A stretch of 64,000 nt of DNA from Leucobacter sp. OLIS6 (GCF_002752355.1 NZ_MRAV01000013.1:1-64000), one strand, 5' to 3'. Shown: positions 32,317-42,203, numbered from the stretch's first letter. Made by a program: numbers and translations. Notes: a model not told the origin generated them from the sequence alone.

Positions 32317-33429
32317 ATGGCACCCGAGTTCATCCCTGCAGCGAAGCCCATCATCGGCGACGAGGAGCGCGCGGCCGTCGACCGCGTGCTGCGCTCCGGC
32401 ATGATCGCTCAGGGCCCCGAGGTGAAGACCTTCGAGCAGGAGTTCGCCGAGCACTTCGTGCAGGGACGCACCACGGTCGCCGTCAACTCGGGCACCAGCG
32501 GTCAGCACCTCGGGCTCCTCGCCGCGGGCGTCGGCCCGGGCGACGAGGTCATCGTGCCGTCGTTCACCTTCGCCGCGACGGGCAACTCGGTCGCGCTCAC
32601 CGGGGCGACCCCGGTATTCGTCGACATCGAGCCCGACTTCTTCACGCTCGATCCCGAGTCGGTGCGCGCTGCGATCACGCCGCGCACCAAGGGGATCATG
32701 CCCGTGCATCTCTACGGGCACCCGTTCCTGGTCGACCAGATCGAGGCCATCGCGCAGGAGCACGGCCTCGCGATCTACGAGGACGCGGCGCAGGCGCACG
32801 GCGCGAGCTGGGACGGCCGTCCGGTCGGCACCCTCGGCGCGTTCGCCATGTTCAGCCTCTATCCGACCAAGAACATGACGTCGGGCGAGGGCGGCATGGT
32901 CACCTGCTCCACCGAGGAGATCGCCCGGCAGATGCGCCTGCTGCGCAACCAGGGCATGGAGACCCAGTACGCGAACGAGGTCATCGGCTTCAACACCCGC
33001 ATGACGGACATCCACGCGGCGATCGGCCGCGTGCAGCTGACCAAGGTCGACGGCTGGACCGCGCAGCGTCAGCGGAACGCCGCCGCGCTGAACGCGGGCC
33101 TCGCCGACATCGCGGGCGTGCAGACGCCGAAGGTCCACGAGAACGCCGTGCACGTGTACCACCAGTACACGGTCCGACTCGACGCTGGTGAGCGCGATCG
33201 CATCCACACCGCGCTGAAGGAGGAGCACGGTGTCGGCTCGGGCGTCTACTACCCGATCCCGAACCACCGACTGCCCTCGCTCGCGCGCTTCGCTCCGGGG
33301 CTCGACCTGCCCGAGACCGAGCGGGCCGCCCGCGAGGTGCTCTCGCTGCCGGTCCACCCGTCGCTCACCGAGGGCGATCTCGAGCGCATCGTGACCGCGG
33401 TCTCCGCGGTCGTGCGTGCCGGACGGTGA
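32317..33429 (+). CDS. DegT/DnrJ/EryC1 sugar aminotransferase (GnnB/WlbC-like)
   Basis: 370 residues from ATG 32317, preceded by GAAAGG; a -10 box TATTCT lies at 32263-32268. PLP-dependent aminotransfer to a keto-sugar nucleotide. Motifs: VNSGTSGQHLGLLA, EDAAQAHGASWDG, and the PLP Lys in SLYPTKNMTSGEGGM; FNTRMTDIHAAIGRVQL near residue 228 is typical of the VioA/WlbC branch. It heads an operon with a GT, an ABC flippase and a second GT, joined by 4-nt overlaps. A 3-keto product of the Gfo/Idh dehydrogenase at 23 kb would be a fitting substrate. Confidence 0.92.
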   Translation: MAPEFIPAAKPIIGDEERAAVDRVLRSGMIAQGPEVKTFEQEFAEHFVQGRTTVAVNSGTSGQHLGLLAAGVGPGDEVIVPSFTFAATGNSVALTGATPVFVDIEPDFFTLDPESVRAAITPRTKGIMPVHLYGHPFLVDQIEAIAQEHGLAIYEDAAQAHGASWDGRPVGTLGAFAMFSLYPTKNMTSGEGGMVTCSTEEIARQMRLLRNQGMETQYANEVIGFNTRMTDIHAAIGRVQLTKVDGWTAQRQRNAAALNAGLADIAGVQTPKVHENAVHVYHQYTVRLDAGERDRIHTALKEEHGVGSGVYYPIPNHRLPSLARFAPGLDLPETERAAREVLSLPVHPSLTEGDLERIVTAVSAVVRAGR

Positions 33430-34604
33430 GCCAGCGGCGACCCGTGAATCCGTTCGCAGCGCTGAGATCGCGCGCGCTCCAGGCGCTGACCATGGCGCGC
33501 CTCATGCAGCGGGGCGTGCTGAAACCGGACCCGACCCCGGTGGGCGGGCCCGATGAACGCGTGTTCATCGGGCCCGCGAACAGCGCAGGGCAGGGCGATC
33601 AGTGGGCGCGAGCGCTCGAACGCGCACGCACGGGGACCCGTGCGACGAGCATGCAGATCGTCTCCGACGACGTGTTTCGGTTTCCCGCGGACCTGACGGT
33701 CCACGCGGGGTACGCGGCGTTCTCGAAGGCGTGGCAGCGGCGGCAGTTCGCGGCGCTCTCCGAGTATCGCGCGGTGCTGGTCGAATCGAACCGCGGGGTC
33801 CTCGGACGCTTCCGGGGCACCGATGCGCTGGAGCAGGCCGACCTGCTCCAGCGCTCGGGGGCGCAGGTGGGGCTCATCTTCCACGGCAGCGACATTCGGG
33901 ATCCTGAGACCCGCATCCGTTCTGACCGTGATTCCTATTTCGGCGCCGACGCTGAGTTCACCGCGACCATGTCCGGGGTCACGAAGCGCAGTCGGCGACT
34001 CATCGAGGAGTCCGGGCTCCCGGTCTTCGTCTCGACGGTGGACCTGCTGACCGAGGTGCCGCACGCGAGCTGGCTGCCGGTCGTCGTCAGCCCCGAGGAC
34101 TGGGCCGGCGCGCCGGCTCCGCTCTCGCACGGGGGCGTGCCGCGGGTCGTGCACGTGCCGTCGAAGTCCTTGATCAAGGGCACCGATCTGATCGAACCGC
34201 TGCTGAACGAACTGCACGCCTCCGGCGTCGTCGACTACCGGCGGGTGACCGGCGTGCCGCACGCCGAGATGCCCGAACTCTACCGGGGCGCCGACATCGT
34301 TCTGGATCAGTTCCGTGCCGGGCCGTACGGAGTCGCGGCGTGCGAGGCCATGGCCGCTGGACGGATCGTGATCTCTCATGTTCCGGATCTCGACCGGGAG
34401 CGGGTCGCGGAGCTCACCGGGCATCGGCTGCCGATCATCCAGGCGCGGCACGACGAACTGCGCGACGTGCTGACCGCGGTGCTGGCCGAGCCCGCCGAGG
34501 CGCTCGCACGCGCCGCCGCAGGCCCGGCATACGTCCGCAGCATCCACAACGGCGACCGCAGCGGTCAGGTGCTGGCCGATTGGCTCGACCGAGGAGAACG
34601 ATGA
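33426..34604 (+). CDS. Glycosyltransferase, GT4-like
   Basis: 392 residues, GTG overlapping the aminotransferase stop. A GT-B architecture is suggested by QVGLIFHGSDIRDPETR in the first half and VVHVPSKSLIKGTDLIEPLL plus DQFRAGPYGVAACEAMAAG in the second; the last contains the Glu pair of GT4 donor sites. No membrane segment. The operon with an aminotransferase suggests that it transfers the amino sugar or a neighbouring residue of the repeat unit. Donor not identifiable. Confidence 0.75.
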   Translation: MSQRRPVNPFAALRSRALQALTMARLMQRGVLKPDPTPVGGPDERVFIGPANSAGQGDQWARALERARTGTRATSMQIVSDDVFRFPADLTVHAGYAAFSKAWQRRQFAALSEYRAVLVESNRGVLGRFRGTDALEQADLLQRSGAQVGLIFHGSDIRDPETRIRSDRDSYFGADAEFTATMSGVTKRSRRLIEESGLPVFVSTVDLLTEVPHASWLPVVVSPEDWAGAPAPLSHGGVPRVVHVPSKSLIKGTDLIEPLLNELHASGVVDYRRVTGVPHAEMPELYRGADIVLDQFRAGPYGVAACEAMAAGRIVISHVPDLDRERVAELTGHRLPIIQARHDELRDVLTAVLAEPAEALARAAAGPAYVRSIHNGDRSGQVLADWLDRGER

Positions 34605-36379
34605 AGAGTATTTGGGCGACCCTGCGGAAGCTGTTCACGGTTCTGCCGGAAGGCGCGAAGTCCTATTACGTCGGGTACTCCATCGCGACGGGGCTGCTCG
34701 CGATCCTCGACACGCTGGCGCTCGCGCTCATCGTGCTCGTGGTGACGCCGCTCGCCTCCGGGAAGCCGATCGAGCTCCCGCTGCTCGGCGTCATGCCTCA
34801 GGATGCCACGATCTGGATCGTGGTCGCGATCTGCGTGCTCTTCATCATGAAGGGCGTCTTCGCCGTGATCCTGCACTGGTTCGCGACCCGGCGCTTCGCG
34901 CGCTACGAGCTCTACGTCGGCGACCAGCTCTTCCGCGGATACACCCGCGCGAGCTGGGAGAAGCGCTCCCAGATGAGCACCGCCGAGGTGACGCGTGTGG
35001 TCGACAGCTCGATGGCGAACACGAACATCGGGTTCATCCTTCCGCTGTCGCAGATTCCCGGGAACGCGCTGACCTTCGTCTCGGCGCTCGCGGTGCTCGT
35101 CGTCGCGCAGCCGTTCACCGCGCTCATCGCGTTCGTGTACCTGTCGCTGGTCTCCGTGTTCATGCTGTTCGTCGTGTCGCGGCGCTCTCAGCGGGCCGGC
35201 CGGAACAACCGGGAGTACGCCTACCGGGCGGCGACGATCATGACCGAGATGGTCGACGCGCTCAAGGAGGTCGTGCTGCGCGACAAGCTCGACGAGATCG
35301 GTCGCGTGGTCTCGAAGAACCGCTCCGTCGCGACGCGCGCCCGGGCAAACATCTCGTTCCTGGGGATCGTGCCCAAGTACGCCTTCGAATCGGCGCTCAT
35401 CGGCGGGTTCCTCATCATCGGCGGCGCCGCATACCTGCGGGGCGGATCATCCGAGGCCCTCGTCGCGATCTCGCTGTTCGCCGCGAGCGGCTTCCGTATG
35501 ATGCCCGCGATGAACGCGGTGCAGGCGAGCTTCACCTCCGCCGCGGCGAACCAGGTCTACGCCCAGGACGTGATCCGGGAGCTCACCGATCTGCGGAATG
35601 GCAGCGGGATCCAGGAGGAGCGTCAGGACGTCGCCGAACTCCCCGCGGGACCGCAGCGCCTCACCCTCGAGAACGTGCACTTCCGGTATCCGGGCGCCGA
35701 TGAGGACGTGCTCAAGAACGTGAATTTCACGGTGCCCTTCGGCTCGAGCCTCGCGATCGTCGGTCCGTCGGGTTCCGGGAAGTCCACGCTCATCGACCTG
35801 CTGCTCGGCCTCAGCGTTCCGACGAGCGGGTCGATGCGGATCGACGGCGCGGAGCTGCGCGACGTCATGCGGCAGTGGCGGAATCGGGTCGGGTACGTTC
35901 CGCAGCGCGTCGCGCTGTTCGACGCCTCGATCGCGCAGAACGTCGCGCTCACCTGGGAGGCCGATTACGACTCCGAACGCGTCATGCACGCGCTCCGGCG
36001 TGCGCACCTCGGAGAACTCGCCGACCGCGGCGCAGGCATCGAGGAGCGCGTGGGCGAGCGCGGCGCATCAATCTCCGGCGGGCAGCAGCAGCGCCTCGGG
36101 ATCGCACGCGCACTGTACTCGGATCCCTTCGTCATGGTGATGGACGAGGCGACGAGCGCCCTCGACACCGCGACCGAGAACCGAGTCACGGAATCGATGC
36201 GCGAGCTGCAGGGCGAAGTGACCTTCATCACGGTCGCGCACAGGCTCGCCACGATCCGCGAGTATGACCAGGTCTGCTATCTCGACCGGGGTGAGATCCT
36301 CGGCAACGGAACCTTCGAGGAGGTGGTCGAGCAGGTTCCGGAGTTCCGGCTCCAGGCCGAGCTCGCCGGACTGCTATGA
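34601..36379 (+). CDS. ABC flippase, fused membrane and ATPase domains (PglK/MsbA-like)
   Basis: 592 residues, ATG overlapping the GT stop, with GGAGAA before it. Six membrane segments in residues 20-330, then an ATPase domain: Walker A VGPSGSGKST, signature SISGGQQQRLGIARAL, Walker B VMVMDEATSALD, switch His in VAHRLAT. The half-transporter layout matches lipid-linked oligosaccharide flippases such as PglK. It probably moves a short lipid-linked repeat made by the flanking transferases across the membrane, in parallel with the Wzm/Wzt-type exporter at 21 kb. A drug exporter is less likely in this context. Confidence 0.85.
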   Translation: MKSIWATLRKLFTVLPEGAKSYYVGYSIATGLLAILDTLALALIVLVVTPLASGKPIELPLLGVMPQDATIWIVVAICVLFIMKGVFAVILHWFATRRFARYELYVGDQLFRGYTRASWEKRSQMSTAEVTRVVDSSMANTNIGFILPLSQIPGNALTFVSALAVLVVAQPFTALIAFVYLSLVSVFMLFVVSRRSQRAGRNNREYAYRAATIMTEMVDALKEVVLRDKLDEIGRVVSKNRSVATRARANISFLGIVPKYAFESALIGGFLIIGGAAYLRGGSSEALVAISLFAASGFRMMPAMNAVQASFTSAAANQVYAQDVIRELTDLRNGSGIQEERQDVAELPAGPQRLTLENVHFRYPGADEDVLKNVNFTVPFGSSLAIVGPSGSGKSTLIDLLLGLSVPTSGSMRIDGAELRDVMRQWRNRVGYVPQRVALFDASIAQNVALTWEADYDSERVMHALRRAHLGELADRGAGIEERVGERGASISGGQQQRLGIARALYSDPFVMVMDEATSALDTATENRVTESMRELQGEVTFITVAHRLATIREYDQVCYLDRGEILGNGTFEEVVEQVPEFRLQAELAGLL

Positions 36380-37533
36380 ACGCCGTATCGCGCAGCGGCG
36401 CCAAGCCGAAACTGCTCATCCTGTCCTTCACCGAGATCGTGCACGACGCGCGGGTGAAGAAGCAGGCGTTGCTCTTCGCCGAGGATTTCGAGGTCGTGAC
36501 CTGCGGGTACGGCGAGGCGGTCCGACCCGACATCGAGCACGTCCGGCTCGATCCCTCGGTGCCCTCGGTCGCGAAATACCTCGAGGCGGTCCTCGTGCGC
36601 AGCCGCCTCTACGGTGCCGCGTTCGCAACGGACTTCCGGTCACGGCGAGCGGCCGAGCTGCTGCGCGGGCGCCGATTCGACGCGGTGATCGCGAACGAGC
36701 TCGAGACGCTGCCGGTGGCCTATCGCCTCGTCGCGCCCGAGCGCGTGCTCCTCGACCTGCACGAGTTCTACCCGGGGCTCCACGACGACATCCCGGTCTG
36801 GGTGCAGGTGCGCAAGCCCTACCAGGAGTGGCTGCTGCGGCGGCGCGGGACGCGGGCCGGCGCAGCCACGACGGTCTCCGACACGATCGCCGAGCGCTAC
36901 CGCTCGGAGTTCGGGATCCCCTGCGGCGTGGTGCGCAACGCGGCTCCCTACCGAGAGGACCTCGCGCCCGGCGCCGTCGGCGACACCATCCGGCTCGTGC
37001 ACGCCGGGGTCACGGCCGCGAACCGGCGCCCCGAAGTGATGATGCGGGCGGCTGCGCGATCGCGAACCGACCTCACCCTCGACCTCTACATGACCCAGCA
37101 GGACACCCCGTTCGGGCGGGAGCTGCAGGCCCTGGCAGCGGAGCTGGGGCCGCGGATCACGCTGCACCCGCCGGTGCCGCACGCCGAGCTGGTGGAGACG
37201 CTGAACCGCTACGATGCCGGTCTCCACGTGCTGCCGCCGACGAACACCAACATCGAGCTCGCTCTGCCGAACAAGTTCTTCGATTCCGTGCAGGCGCGGC
37301 TCGGCATGGTGATCGGCCCGACGGTCGACATGGCGAAGCTGCTCCGCGAATACGACCTCGGTGCCGTGGCCGAGGGCTTCGACGAGGACGCCGTGGTCGC
37401 GGCGCTCGACGCGCTCGACCCCGCGATCGTCGCCGTGTGGAAGGCGAACGCCGACGTGCACGCCCGCGAGCTCAGCGCGCAGGAGCAGCAGCGTGCGTGG
37501 CTGGAAGCGGTCGCCGGCCTCCTGGCAGCCTGA
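36376..37533 (+). CDS. Glycosyltransferase, GT4-like
   Basis: 385 residues, ATG overlapping the flippase stop. GT-B fold: N-terminal LILSFTEIVHDARVKKQA, central LLDLHEFYPGLHDD and TVSDTIAERYR, C-terminal LHVLPPTNTNIELALPNKFF followed by the E/D-rich donor region. It is clearly related to the gene at 39685: both have the ARV[KL] start motif, a DLHE motif and the PPT-TN-LPNKFFD segment. Last gene of the aminotransferase operon. It meets the convergent GT2 with no bases between the stop codons. Confidence 0.8.
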   Translation: MNAVSRSGAKPKLLILSFTEIVHDARVKKQALLFAEDFEVVTCGYGEAVRPDIEHVRLDPSVPSVAKYLEAVLVRSRLYGAAFATDFRSRRAAELLRGRRFDAVIANELETLPVAYRLVAPERVLLDLHEFYPGLHDDIPVWVQVRKPYQEWLLRRRGTRAGAATTVSDTIAERYRSEFGIPCGVVRNAAPYREDLAPGAVGDTIRLVHAGVTAANRRPEVMMRAAARSRTDLTLDLYMTQQDTPFGRELQALAAELGPRITLHPPVPHAELVETLNRYDAGLHVLPPTNTNIELALPNKFFDSVQARLGMVIGPTVDMAKLLREYDLGAVAEGFDEDAVVAALDALDPAIVAVWKANADVHARELSAQEQQRAWLEAVAGLLAA

Positions 37534-38397
37534 TCAGAGGTACCAGCAGCGGTATCGGACCGATCCGCGGATCAGTCCCAGGTTGGTTCCGATACCGGCG
37601 TACGCGGCGTTTCGGCGCGACTCGTCCCGCCCGGCCAGGATCAGTTTCACGGTGTTCGCCGCGAGGACGATCGGCGCGAGGAACCGGCTGCGGCGCGGCA
37701 TGCCCTGCGAGCGGAACTTCGCATAGAGCTGCGTGCGGCTGAGCCCCCACCCCATGCGCTGGTGCATGATCTCGCGCCCCGTCGGGCGGGAGTAGTAGGA
37801 GAAGCGGGCCTCGGGAGCGAACACCACCCGGTGCCCGGCGAGCTGGGCGCGGTAGAAGAAGTCCACGTCCTCCGCCGCGCCGGCGAACGTCTCATCGAGT
37901 CCGCCGAGCGCGTCGAACACCGAGCGGGCGAAACCGGCCTGGCCGCCGCCGACCGTGAATCGGCCCGGCCATGCGGCGTCGCTCAACGCCGAGATCTCTT
38001 CGAGCACCTCGCCGCTCTCGGCAGTGCGCACGATCGTGCAGGCGACGATGTCGGCGCCTTCGCGGAACTTCGCTGCGAATGCCGCGGCCCAGCCCGGCTG
38101 CACCTCGTCGTCGGCTCCGCAGAGCATCACGTAGTCGCCCGTGCTGGCCCGCACGCCGTCGTTCTGGGCGAAGACCGGGCCCTGGCCCCGTCCGGCGAAG
38201 ACGTAGCGTACGCGATCGTCTCGGTCGGCGTACGCCTCGATCACCGCTTTCGTGCCGTCGGTCGACATGTTGTCGGCGACGACGATCTCGCGGAGCACGT
38301 CCGGGTCCTGCGCGAGCAGAGCGTCGAGCTGGCGCGGGAGCGTGCGCTCGCCGTTGAAGCACGGGATGACCGCCGAGAGCCGCGGGCCCGCGCTCAT
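37534..38397 (-). CDS. GT2 glycosyltransferase
   Basis: 287 residues, ATG overlapping the upstream GT stop (ATGA). GT-A domain: SAVIPCFNGERTLPRQL, VADNMSTDGTKAVIE, MLCGADDEVQPGW with the DxD-like motif, and EDVDFFYRAQLAGHRV, the ED pair of the catalytic region. The C-terminal part is basic and has one weak hydrophobic stretch (APIVLAANTVKLILAG) that may touch the membrane. Acts on an unknown lipid-linked intermediate, probably with the GT4 encoded just upstream. Confidence 0.83.
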   Translation of the reverse strand: MSAGPRLSAVIPCFNGERTLPRQLDALLAQDPDVLREIVVADNMSTDGTKAVIEAYADRDDRVRYVFAGRGQGPVFAQNDGVRASTGDYVMLCGADDEVQPGWAAAFAAKFREGADIVACTIVRTAESGEVLEEISALSDAAWPGRFTVGGGQAGFARSVFDALGGLDETFAGAAEDVDFFYRAQLAGHRVVFAPEARFSYYSRPTGREIMHQRMGWGLSRTQLYAKFRSQGMPRRSRFLAPIVLAANTVKLILAGRDESRRNAAYAGIGTNLGLIRGSVRYRCWYL

Positions 38398-39569
38398 GAT
38401 CGGGCTCGCTTCCGTCGCGGCTGCGAGCCGCTGAGCTCGATGGCGTCCGCGGCGCGGCGCGCCGCGGCACGCATGGAGACGTGCTGATCGGCCCACTCGG
38501 AGAGGCCCGGGCGGGACTCGGGAAGGACCGGACGCTCCGCGACCGTGCGCATCGCTTCGGCGATCGCCTCGGGAGTGTAGTCGACAGCGGTGCCGACTGG
38601 CGCTGTCGCGCTCGCGGCGTCCAGGAACGCGGCAGTCGGGCCGGGGCCGGCGAAGATCACCGGGCAGCCGCTCGCGAGCGAGGAGTACGCCTTCGTCGCG
38701 AAGGCGAACTCGTACCCGCCGTCGGGGAGCAGCGTCGCAAGTGAGGCCGTGGCGCCGGACAGTTCGCGCGCGAGCTCCGCCGGTTCGACCGGCTCGTCGA
38801 ACACGATTGAGTCCGAAATGCCGAGCTCTTCGGCGCGCGCTGCGATCGCGGGGTGCTCGGTGCCGTGACCGATGAAGCGGAGCACGTACTCGGGGTGAGT
38901 GCTCGAGAACTCGGCGAACGCGTCAACCAGGACGATCGCTCCGTGCCACGCAGAAGCGCTGCCCGCGTAGACGAACTCGGTGCGGAGCGGCGCGGGGGAG
39001 TAGCGGAACTGGGCGGTGTCCGCCCCGCGGCCGGTGACATCGACGGGCTTCCGGATGCCCCAGGCTCTGATGCGGTCGGCGACCGATGCCGAGATGGTGA
39101 TCACCCGGTCGGCACCGCCGATCGCCCAGCGCTCCAGACGTTCGAGGGTCCGCAGCACCAGCGACGACGACGTCGCGTGCGCGGCGGCGACCGACCAGAG
39201 ATCGGCTGCGTCGTAGACGTAGGGGATTCCGCGCAGCCGGCAGATCGCACGCACGACGGCCCCCGTGGTGGGCGGCGGTTCGACGACGACGACGTCGGGC
39301 CGTTTGCGGAAGAGCAGCCGGAACGCCAGGGGCACGTCGAAGCTCAGGTACTGCAGATACCCGCGCACGTAGCCGCTTCGGTCGCGGAGCACGGGGAACA
39401 GGCGCAGGGCCTCGGGACGTTCGGGGACCGCGTAGCCCTTCGGCGGGCGCACGGTGAGCACCGTCACGTCGTGAGAGCGATCCACCAGCTCGGCCGCGAG
39501 CGTGCTCAGGAAGAATGACGCGGCGGACGGCTCCGGAAGGTAGATCCGCGAGACGATCACGACCTGCAA
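38394..39569 (-). CDS. Glycosyltransferase, GT4 (WbuB-like)
   Basis: 391 residues from TTG 39569, chosen because GGAG lies 7 nt upstream; a GTG at 39584 is possible. Contains VSRIYLPEPSAASFFLSTLA at the start, EPPPTTGAVVRAI, VYDAADLWSVAAAHA and the donor-site region SLASGCPVIFAGPGPTAAF. This set resembles WbuB/colanic-acid type transferases acting on GlcNAc-like or FucNAc-like sugars. Its -10 box TAGACT (39624-39619) gives a short leader with the ribosome site. First gene of a two-gene operon with the GT2. Confidence 0.8.
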   Translation of the reverse strand: MQVVIVSRIYLPEPSAASFFLSTLAAELVDRSHDVTVLTVRPPKGYAVPERPEALRLFPVLRDRSGYVRGYLQYLSFDVPLAFRLLFRKRPDVVVVEPPPTTGAVVRAICRLRGIPYVYDAADLWSVAAAHATSSSLVLRTLERLERWAIGGADRVITISASVADRIRAWGIRKPVDVTGRGADTAQFRYSPAPLRTEFVYAGSASAWHGAIVLVDAFAEFSSTHPEYVLRFIGHGTEHPAIAARAEELGISDSIVFDEPVEPAELARELSGATASLATLLPDGGYEFAFATKAYSSLASGCPVIFAGPGPTAAFLDAASATAPVGTAVDYTPEAIAEAMRTVAERPVLPESRPGLSEWADQHVSMRAAARRAADAIELSGSQPRRKRARS

Positions 39570-39618
39570 ACCGGGGCTCCTCACGACGCGAATCGGCTCT
39601 CGACTCGGTTCCGACGAG

Positions 39619-39684
39619 TCTACCCGGTGGCTCGGTGTGCGGCCGCCGACCGTTCCCGTGTGCGGTCCACGGTACACTCGCGGC
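39619..39684. promoter_or_regulatory. Divergent promoter pair between two GT4 genes
   Basis: Minus strand TAGACT at 39624-39619 serves the gene to the left with a leader. Plus strand TACACT at 39673-39678 lies 6 nt before GTG 39685 and gives a leaderless transcript. Confidence 0.55.
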
Positions 39685-40839
39685 GTGACGAGCACCGCGA
39701 AACAGATCCTCTGCATCTCGCTGACCCCGATCGAGCGCGATGCTCGAGTCCTGCGCCAGATCGGGCTCCTCGCCGAACTCGGCGAGGTGACCACCATCGG
39801 CTTCGGCGATGCGCCGGCTGGCGCAACCCGGCATATCCGGGTACCGGACGGTCTGTCGACGCTGCCGCAGACGGTCAGCGGCGTCGCGAAGCTCGCAGCG
39901 CGCGCACACCGGGCCGCCGAGTGCTCGGCCCCCGCCGCGCGATACGTGCTCGACCAAGCCGTCCCCGGCCCCTGGGACCTCGTCGTCGCGAACGACGCGC
40001 GCGTGCTCGACCTCGCGTTCCGCCTGGCCGGCGACGCCCCCGTGTGGGCCGACCTGCACGAGTGGGCGCCCGAGGAACGGACGCACATCCTGTCCTGGCG
40101 TCTGCTCGTCGCGCCGCTCATGGTGCATCTCTGCGAGACGTACCTGCCTCGAGCCGCGCTCGTCACGACGGTGTCGAACGGGATCGTCGAGCTCTACCGC
40201 GAGCGCTTCGGCGTCGACGCCCGACTCATGACGAACGCCGGCCCGTTCCGCGATATCCCCGTGCGAGCCGGGGACGCGGCGGACGAGACGATCCGATGCG
40301 TGCACAGCGGCGCGGCGATCCACGGCCGCGGGCTGGAGACCATGGTCGAGGCCTTCACGCAGCTGCCCGAGCGGTTCACCCTCGACCTCTACCTGGTGGC
40401 GGCCGGCGACGGCGGTGCGCACCTGCGCGAGCTGCAGCGGATCGCCGGAGGCAGCGAACGGATCCGCTTCCGGGATCCCGTCGCGCCGGCGGAGCTGCCG
40501 TCGACCCTTTCGGCGTTCGACCTCGGCGTGTTCTGGATCCCGCCGACGCACACCAATGCCCGCCTGACCCTCCCGAACAAGTTCTTCGACTACGTCCAGG
40601 CGAGGATCGGCATGGCGATCGGGCCGAGCGAGGAGATGGTGCGAGAGCTGGAACGGTACGGGCTCGGTGTGGTCAGCGAATCCTTCGAACTCGCAGACCT
40701 CGTGCGCTCGGTCGCGTCGCTGTCCCGTGCGCAGATCGACGCGTGGAAGCTCGCAGCCGATCGCGCAGCCCACGATCTGAGCTTCGAATCGCAGAGCGCC
40801 GGGATCCGGCAGCGGCTCGAAGAACTGCTCGCCGTCTGA
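39685..40839 (+). CDS. Glycosyltransferase, GT4-like (paralogue of the 36 kb gene)
   Basis: 384 residues from GTG 39685. Motifs: CISLTPIERDARVLRQIGLL, WADLHEWAPEERTHI, TVSNGIVELYRERFG, and GVFWIPPTHTNARLTLPNKF, parallel to the gene at 36376. A paralogous pair acting at different positions of one repeat unit, or accepting different sugars, is plausible. No membrane segment. Single gene between the divergent GT4 and the nucleotide-sugar dehydrogenase, each with its own promoter. Confidence 0.8.
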   Translation: MTSTAKQILCISLTPIERDARVLRQIGLLAELGEVTTIGFGDAPAGATRHIRVPDGLSTLPQTVSGVAKLAARAHRAAECSAPAARYVLDQAVPGPWDLVVANDARVLDLAFRLAGDAPVWADLHEWAPEERTHILSWRLLVAPLMVHLCETYLPRAALVTTVSNGIVELYRERFGVDARLMTNAGPFRDIPVRAGDAADETIRCVHSGAAIHGRGLETMVEAFTQLPERFTLDLYLVAAGDGGAHLRELQRIAGGSERIRFRDPVAPAELPSTLSAFDLGVFWIPPTHTNARLTLPNKFFDYVQARIGMAIGPSEEMVRELERYGLGVVSESFELADLVRSVASLSRAQIDAWKLAADRAAHDLSFESQSAGIRQRLEELLAV

Positions 40840-40871
40840 GAACGGACCCGTCGATTCCGGCCGGGCGCCGG

Positions 40872-40885
40872 TAGACTCTTCACTC
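40872..40885 (+). promoter_or_regulatory. -10 box of a (near-)leaderless dehydrogenase transcript
   Basis: TAGACT (40872-40877), 8 nt, then GTG 40886. No ribosome site. Confidence 0.5.
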
Positions 40886-42175
40886 GTGAAGATCGCAGTA
40901 GTCGCAACCGGCAAGATCGGCCTCCCGCTCGCCACGCAGTACGCCTCCATGGGGCACGACGTGGTCGGCGTCGACGTCAACCAGGCGCTCGTCGAGTGCA
41001 TCAACCGCGGCGAGGAGCCGTTCCCCGGCGAAGCCGGCCTCGCCGAGAAGCTCGCCGAGCTCGTGCCCGCGGGCAAGCTCCGCGCCACGACCGACTACGC
41101 AGACGCCATTCCCGGCGCCGACGCCGTCGTGCTCGTGGTGCCGCTGCTCGTCGACGAGGAGACCTGGCAGCCCGATTTCAAGTGGATGGACGCCGCGACG
41201 CAGTCGCTGGCGGAGCACCTGACGCCGGGCACCCTCATCTCGTACGAGACCACGCTGCCCGTCGGCACCACCCGCACCCGGTGGAAGCCGCTCATCGAGC
41301 AGGTCTCCGGTCTGCGCGAGGGCACCGACTTCCACCTCGTGTTCTCGCCGGAGCGCGTGCTCACCGGCCGCGTGTACGCCGACCTCAAGAAGTACCCGAA
41401 GCTCGTCGGCGGTCTCAACGAGGCCGGTACGCAGAAGGCCATCGAGTTCTACGAGGCCGTGCTGACCTTCGACGAGCGCACCGACCTCCGCCGCCCGAAC
41501 GGCGTCTGGGACATGGGCACGGCCGAGGCCGCCGAGATGGCGAAGCTCGCCGAGACCACCTACCGCGACGTGAACATCGGTCTCGCGAACCAGTTCGCGC
41601 GCTTCGCCGACACCGCGGGCATCGACGTCTACAAGGTCATCGAGGCCTGCAACTCGCAGCCGTTCAGCCACATCCACCGCCCCGGCATCGCCGTCGGCGG
41701 CCACTGCATCCCCGTCTACCCGCGCCTCTACCTGTCGACGGATCCCGACGCCGACATCGTGCGCACCGCCCGCAACTACAACGCGACGATGCCCGCGTAC
41801 GTGGTGGATCGCGTGCAGCAGACCATCGGCGACCTGTCGGGTCAGCGCGTCGTCGTGCTCGGCGCGGCGTACCGCGGCGGGGTCAAGGAGACCGCGGTCT
41901 CGGGCGTCTTCCCGACCGTCGAGGAGCTCACCGCGCGCGGCGCGATCGTGACCGTGCACGACCCGCTGTTCTCGGACGAGGAGCTCGCGGGCTACGGCTT
42001 CACCGCCCACTCGATCGGCGACCCGGTCGACGTCGCGATCCTGCAGGCCGACCACGCCGACTACCTGGCGCTCGGCCCCGCGGACTTCCCCGGTATCAAG
42101 CTCTTCGCCGACGGTCGCAACGCCACCGACGCCGCGAAGTGGACGGGCGTCCCGCGCATCGTCATCGGCGCGTGA
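40886..42175 (+). CDS. UDP-sugar 6-dehydrogenase (UDP-GlcNAc/ManNAc or UDP-Glc type)
   Basis: 429 residues. Oxidises C6 of a UDP-sugar to the uronic acid with 2 NAD. N-terminal Rossmann VVATGKIGLPLATQYASMGH; SPERVLTGRVYADLKKYPK; the catalytic Cys is in AVGGHCIPVYPRLY; the C-terminal NAD/UDP-binding domain holds LGAAYRGGVKETAVSG. The GGHCIP form and SPERV spacing are seen in the WbpA/WecC-type (N-acetylhexosamine) branch rather than UDP-glucose dehydrogenase, though this is a soft distinction. It would supply an acidic sugar to the glycan. Confidence 0.88.
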   Translation: MKIAVVATGKIGLPLATQYASMGHDVVGVDVNQALVECINRGEEPFPGEAGLAEKLAELVPAGKLRATTDYADAIPGADAVVLVVPLLVDEETWQPDFKWMDAATQSLAEHLTPGTLISYETTLPVGTTRTRWKPLIEQVSGLREGTDFHLVFSPERVLTGRVYADLKKYPKLVGGLNEAGTQKAIEFYEAVLTFDERTDLRRPNGVWDMGTAEAAEMAKLAETTYRDVNIGLANQFARFADTAGIDVYKVIEACNSQPFSHIHRPGIAVGGHCIPVYPRLYLSTDPDADIVRTARNYNATMPAYVVDRVQQTIGDLSGQRVVVLGAAYRGGVKETAVSGVFPTVEELTARGAIVTVHDPLFSDEELAGYGFTAHSIGDPVDVAILQADHADYLALGPADFPGIKLFADGRNATDAAKWTGVPRIVIGA

Positions 42176-42203
42176 GCTTCCCCGCCGGTGCGGCTGCGCC
42201 GGC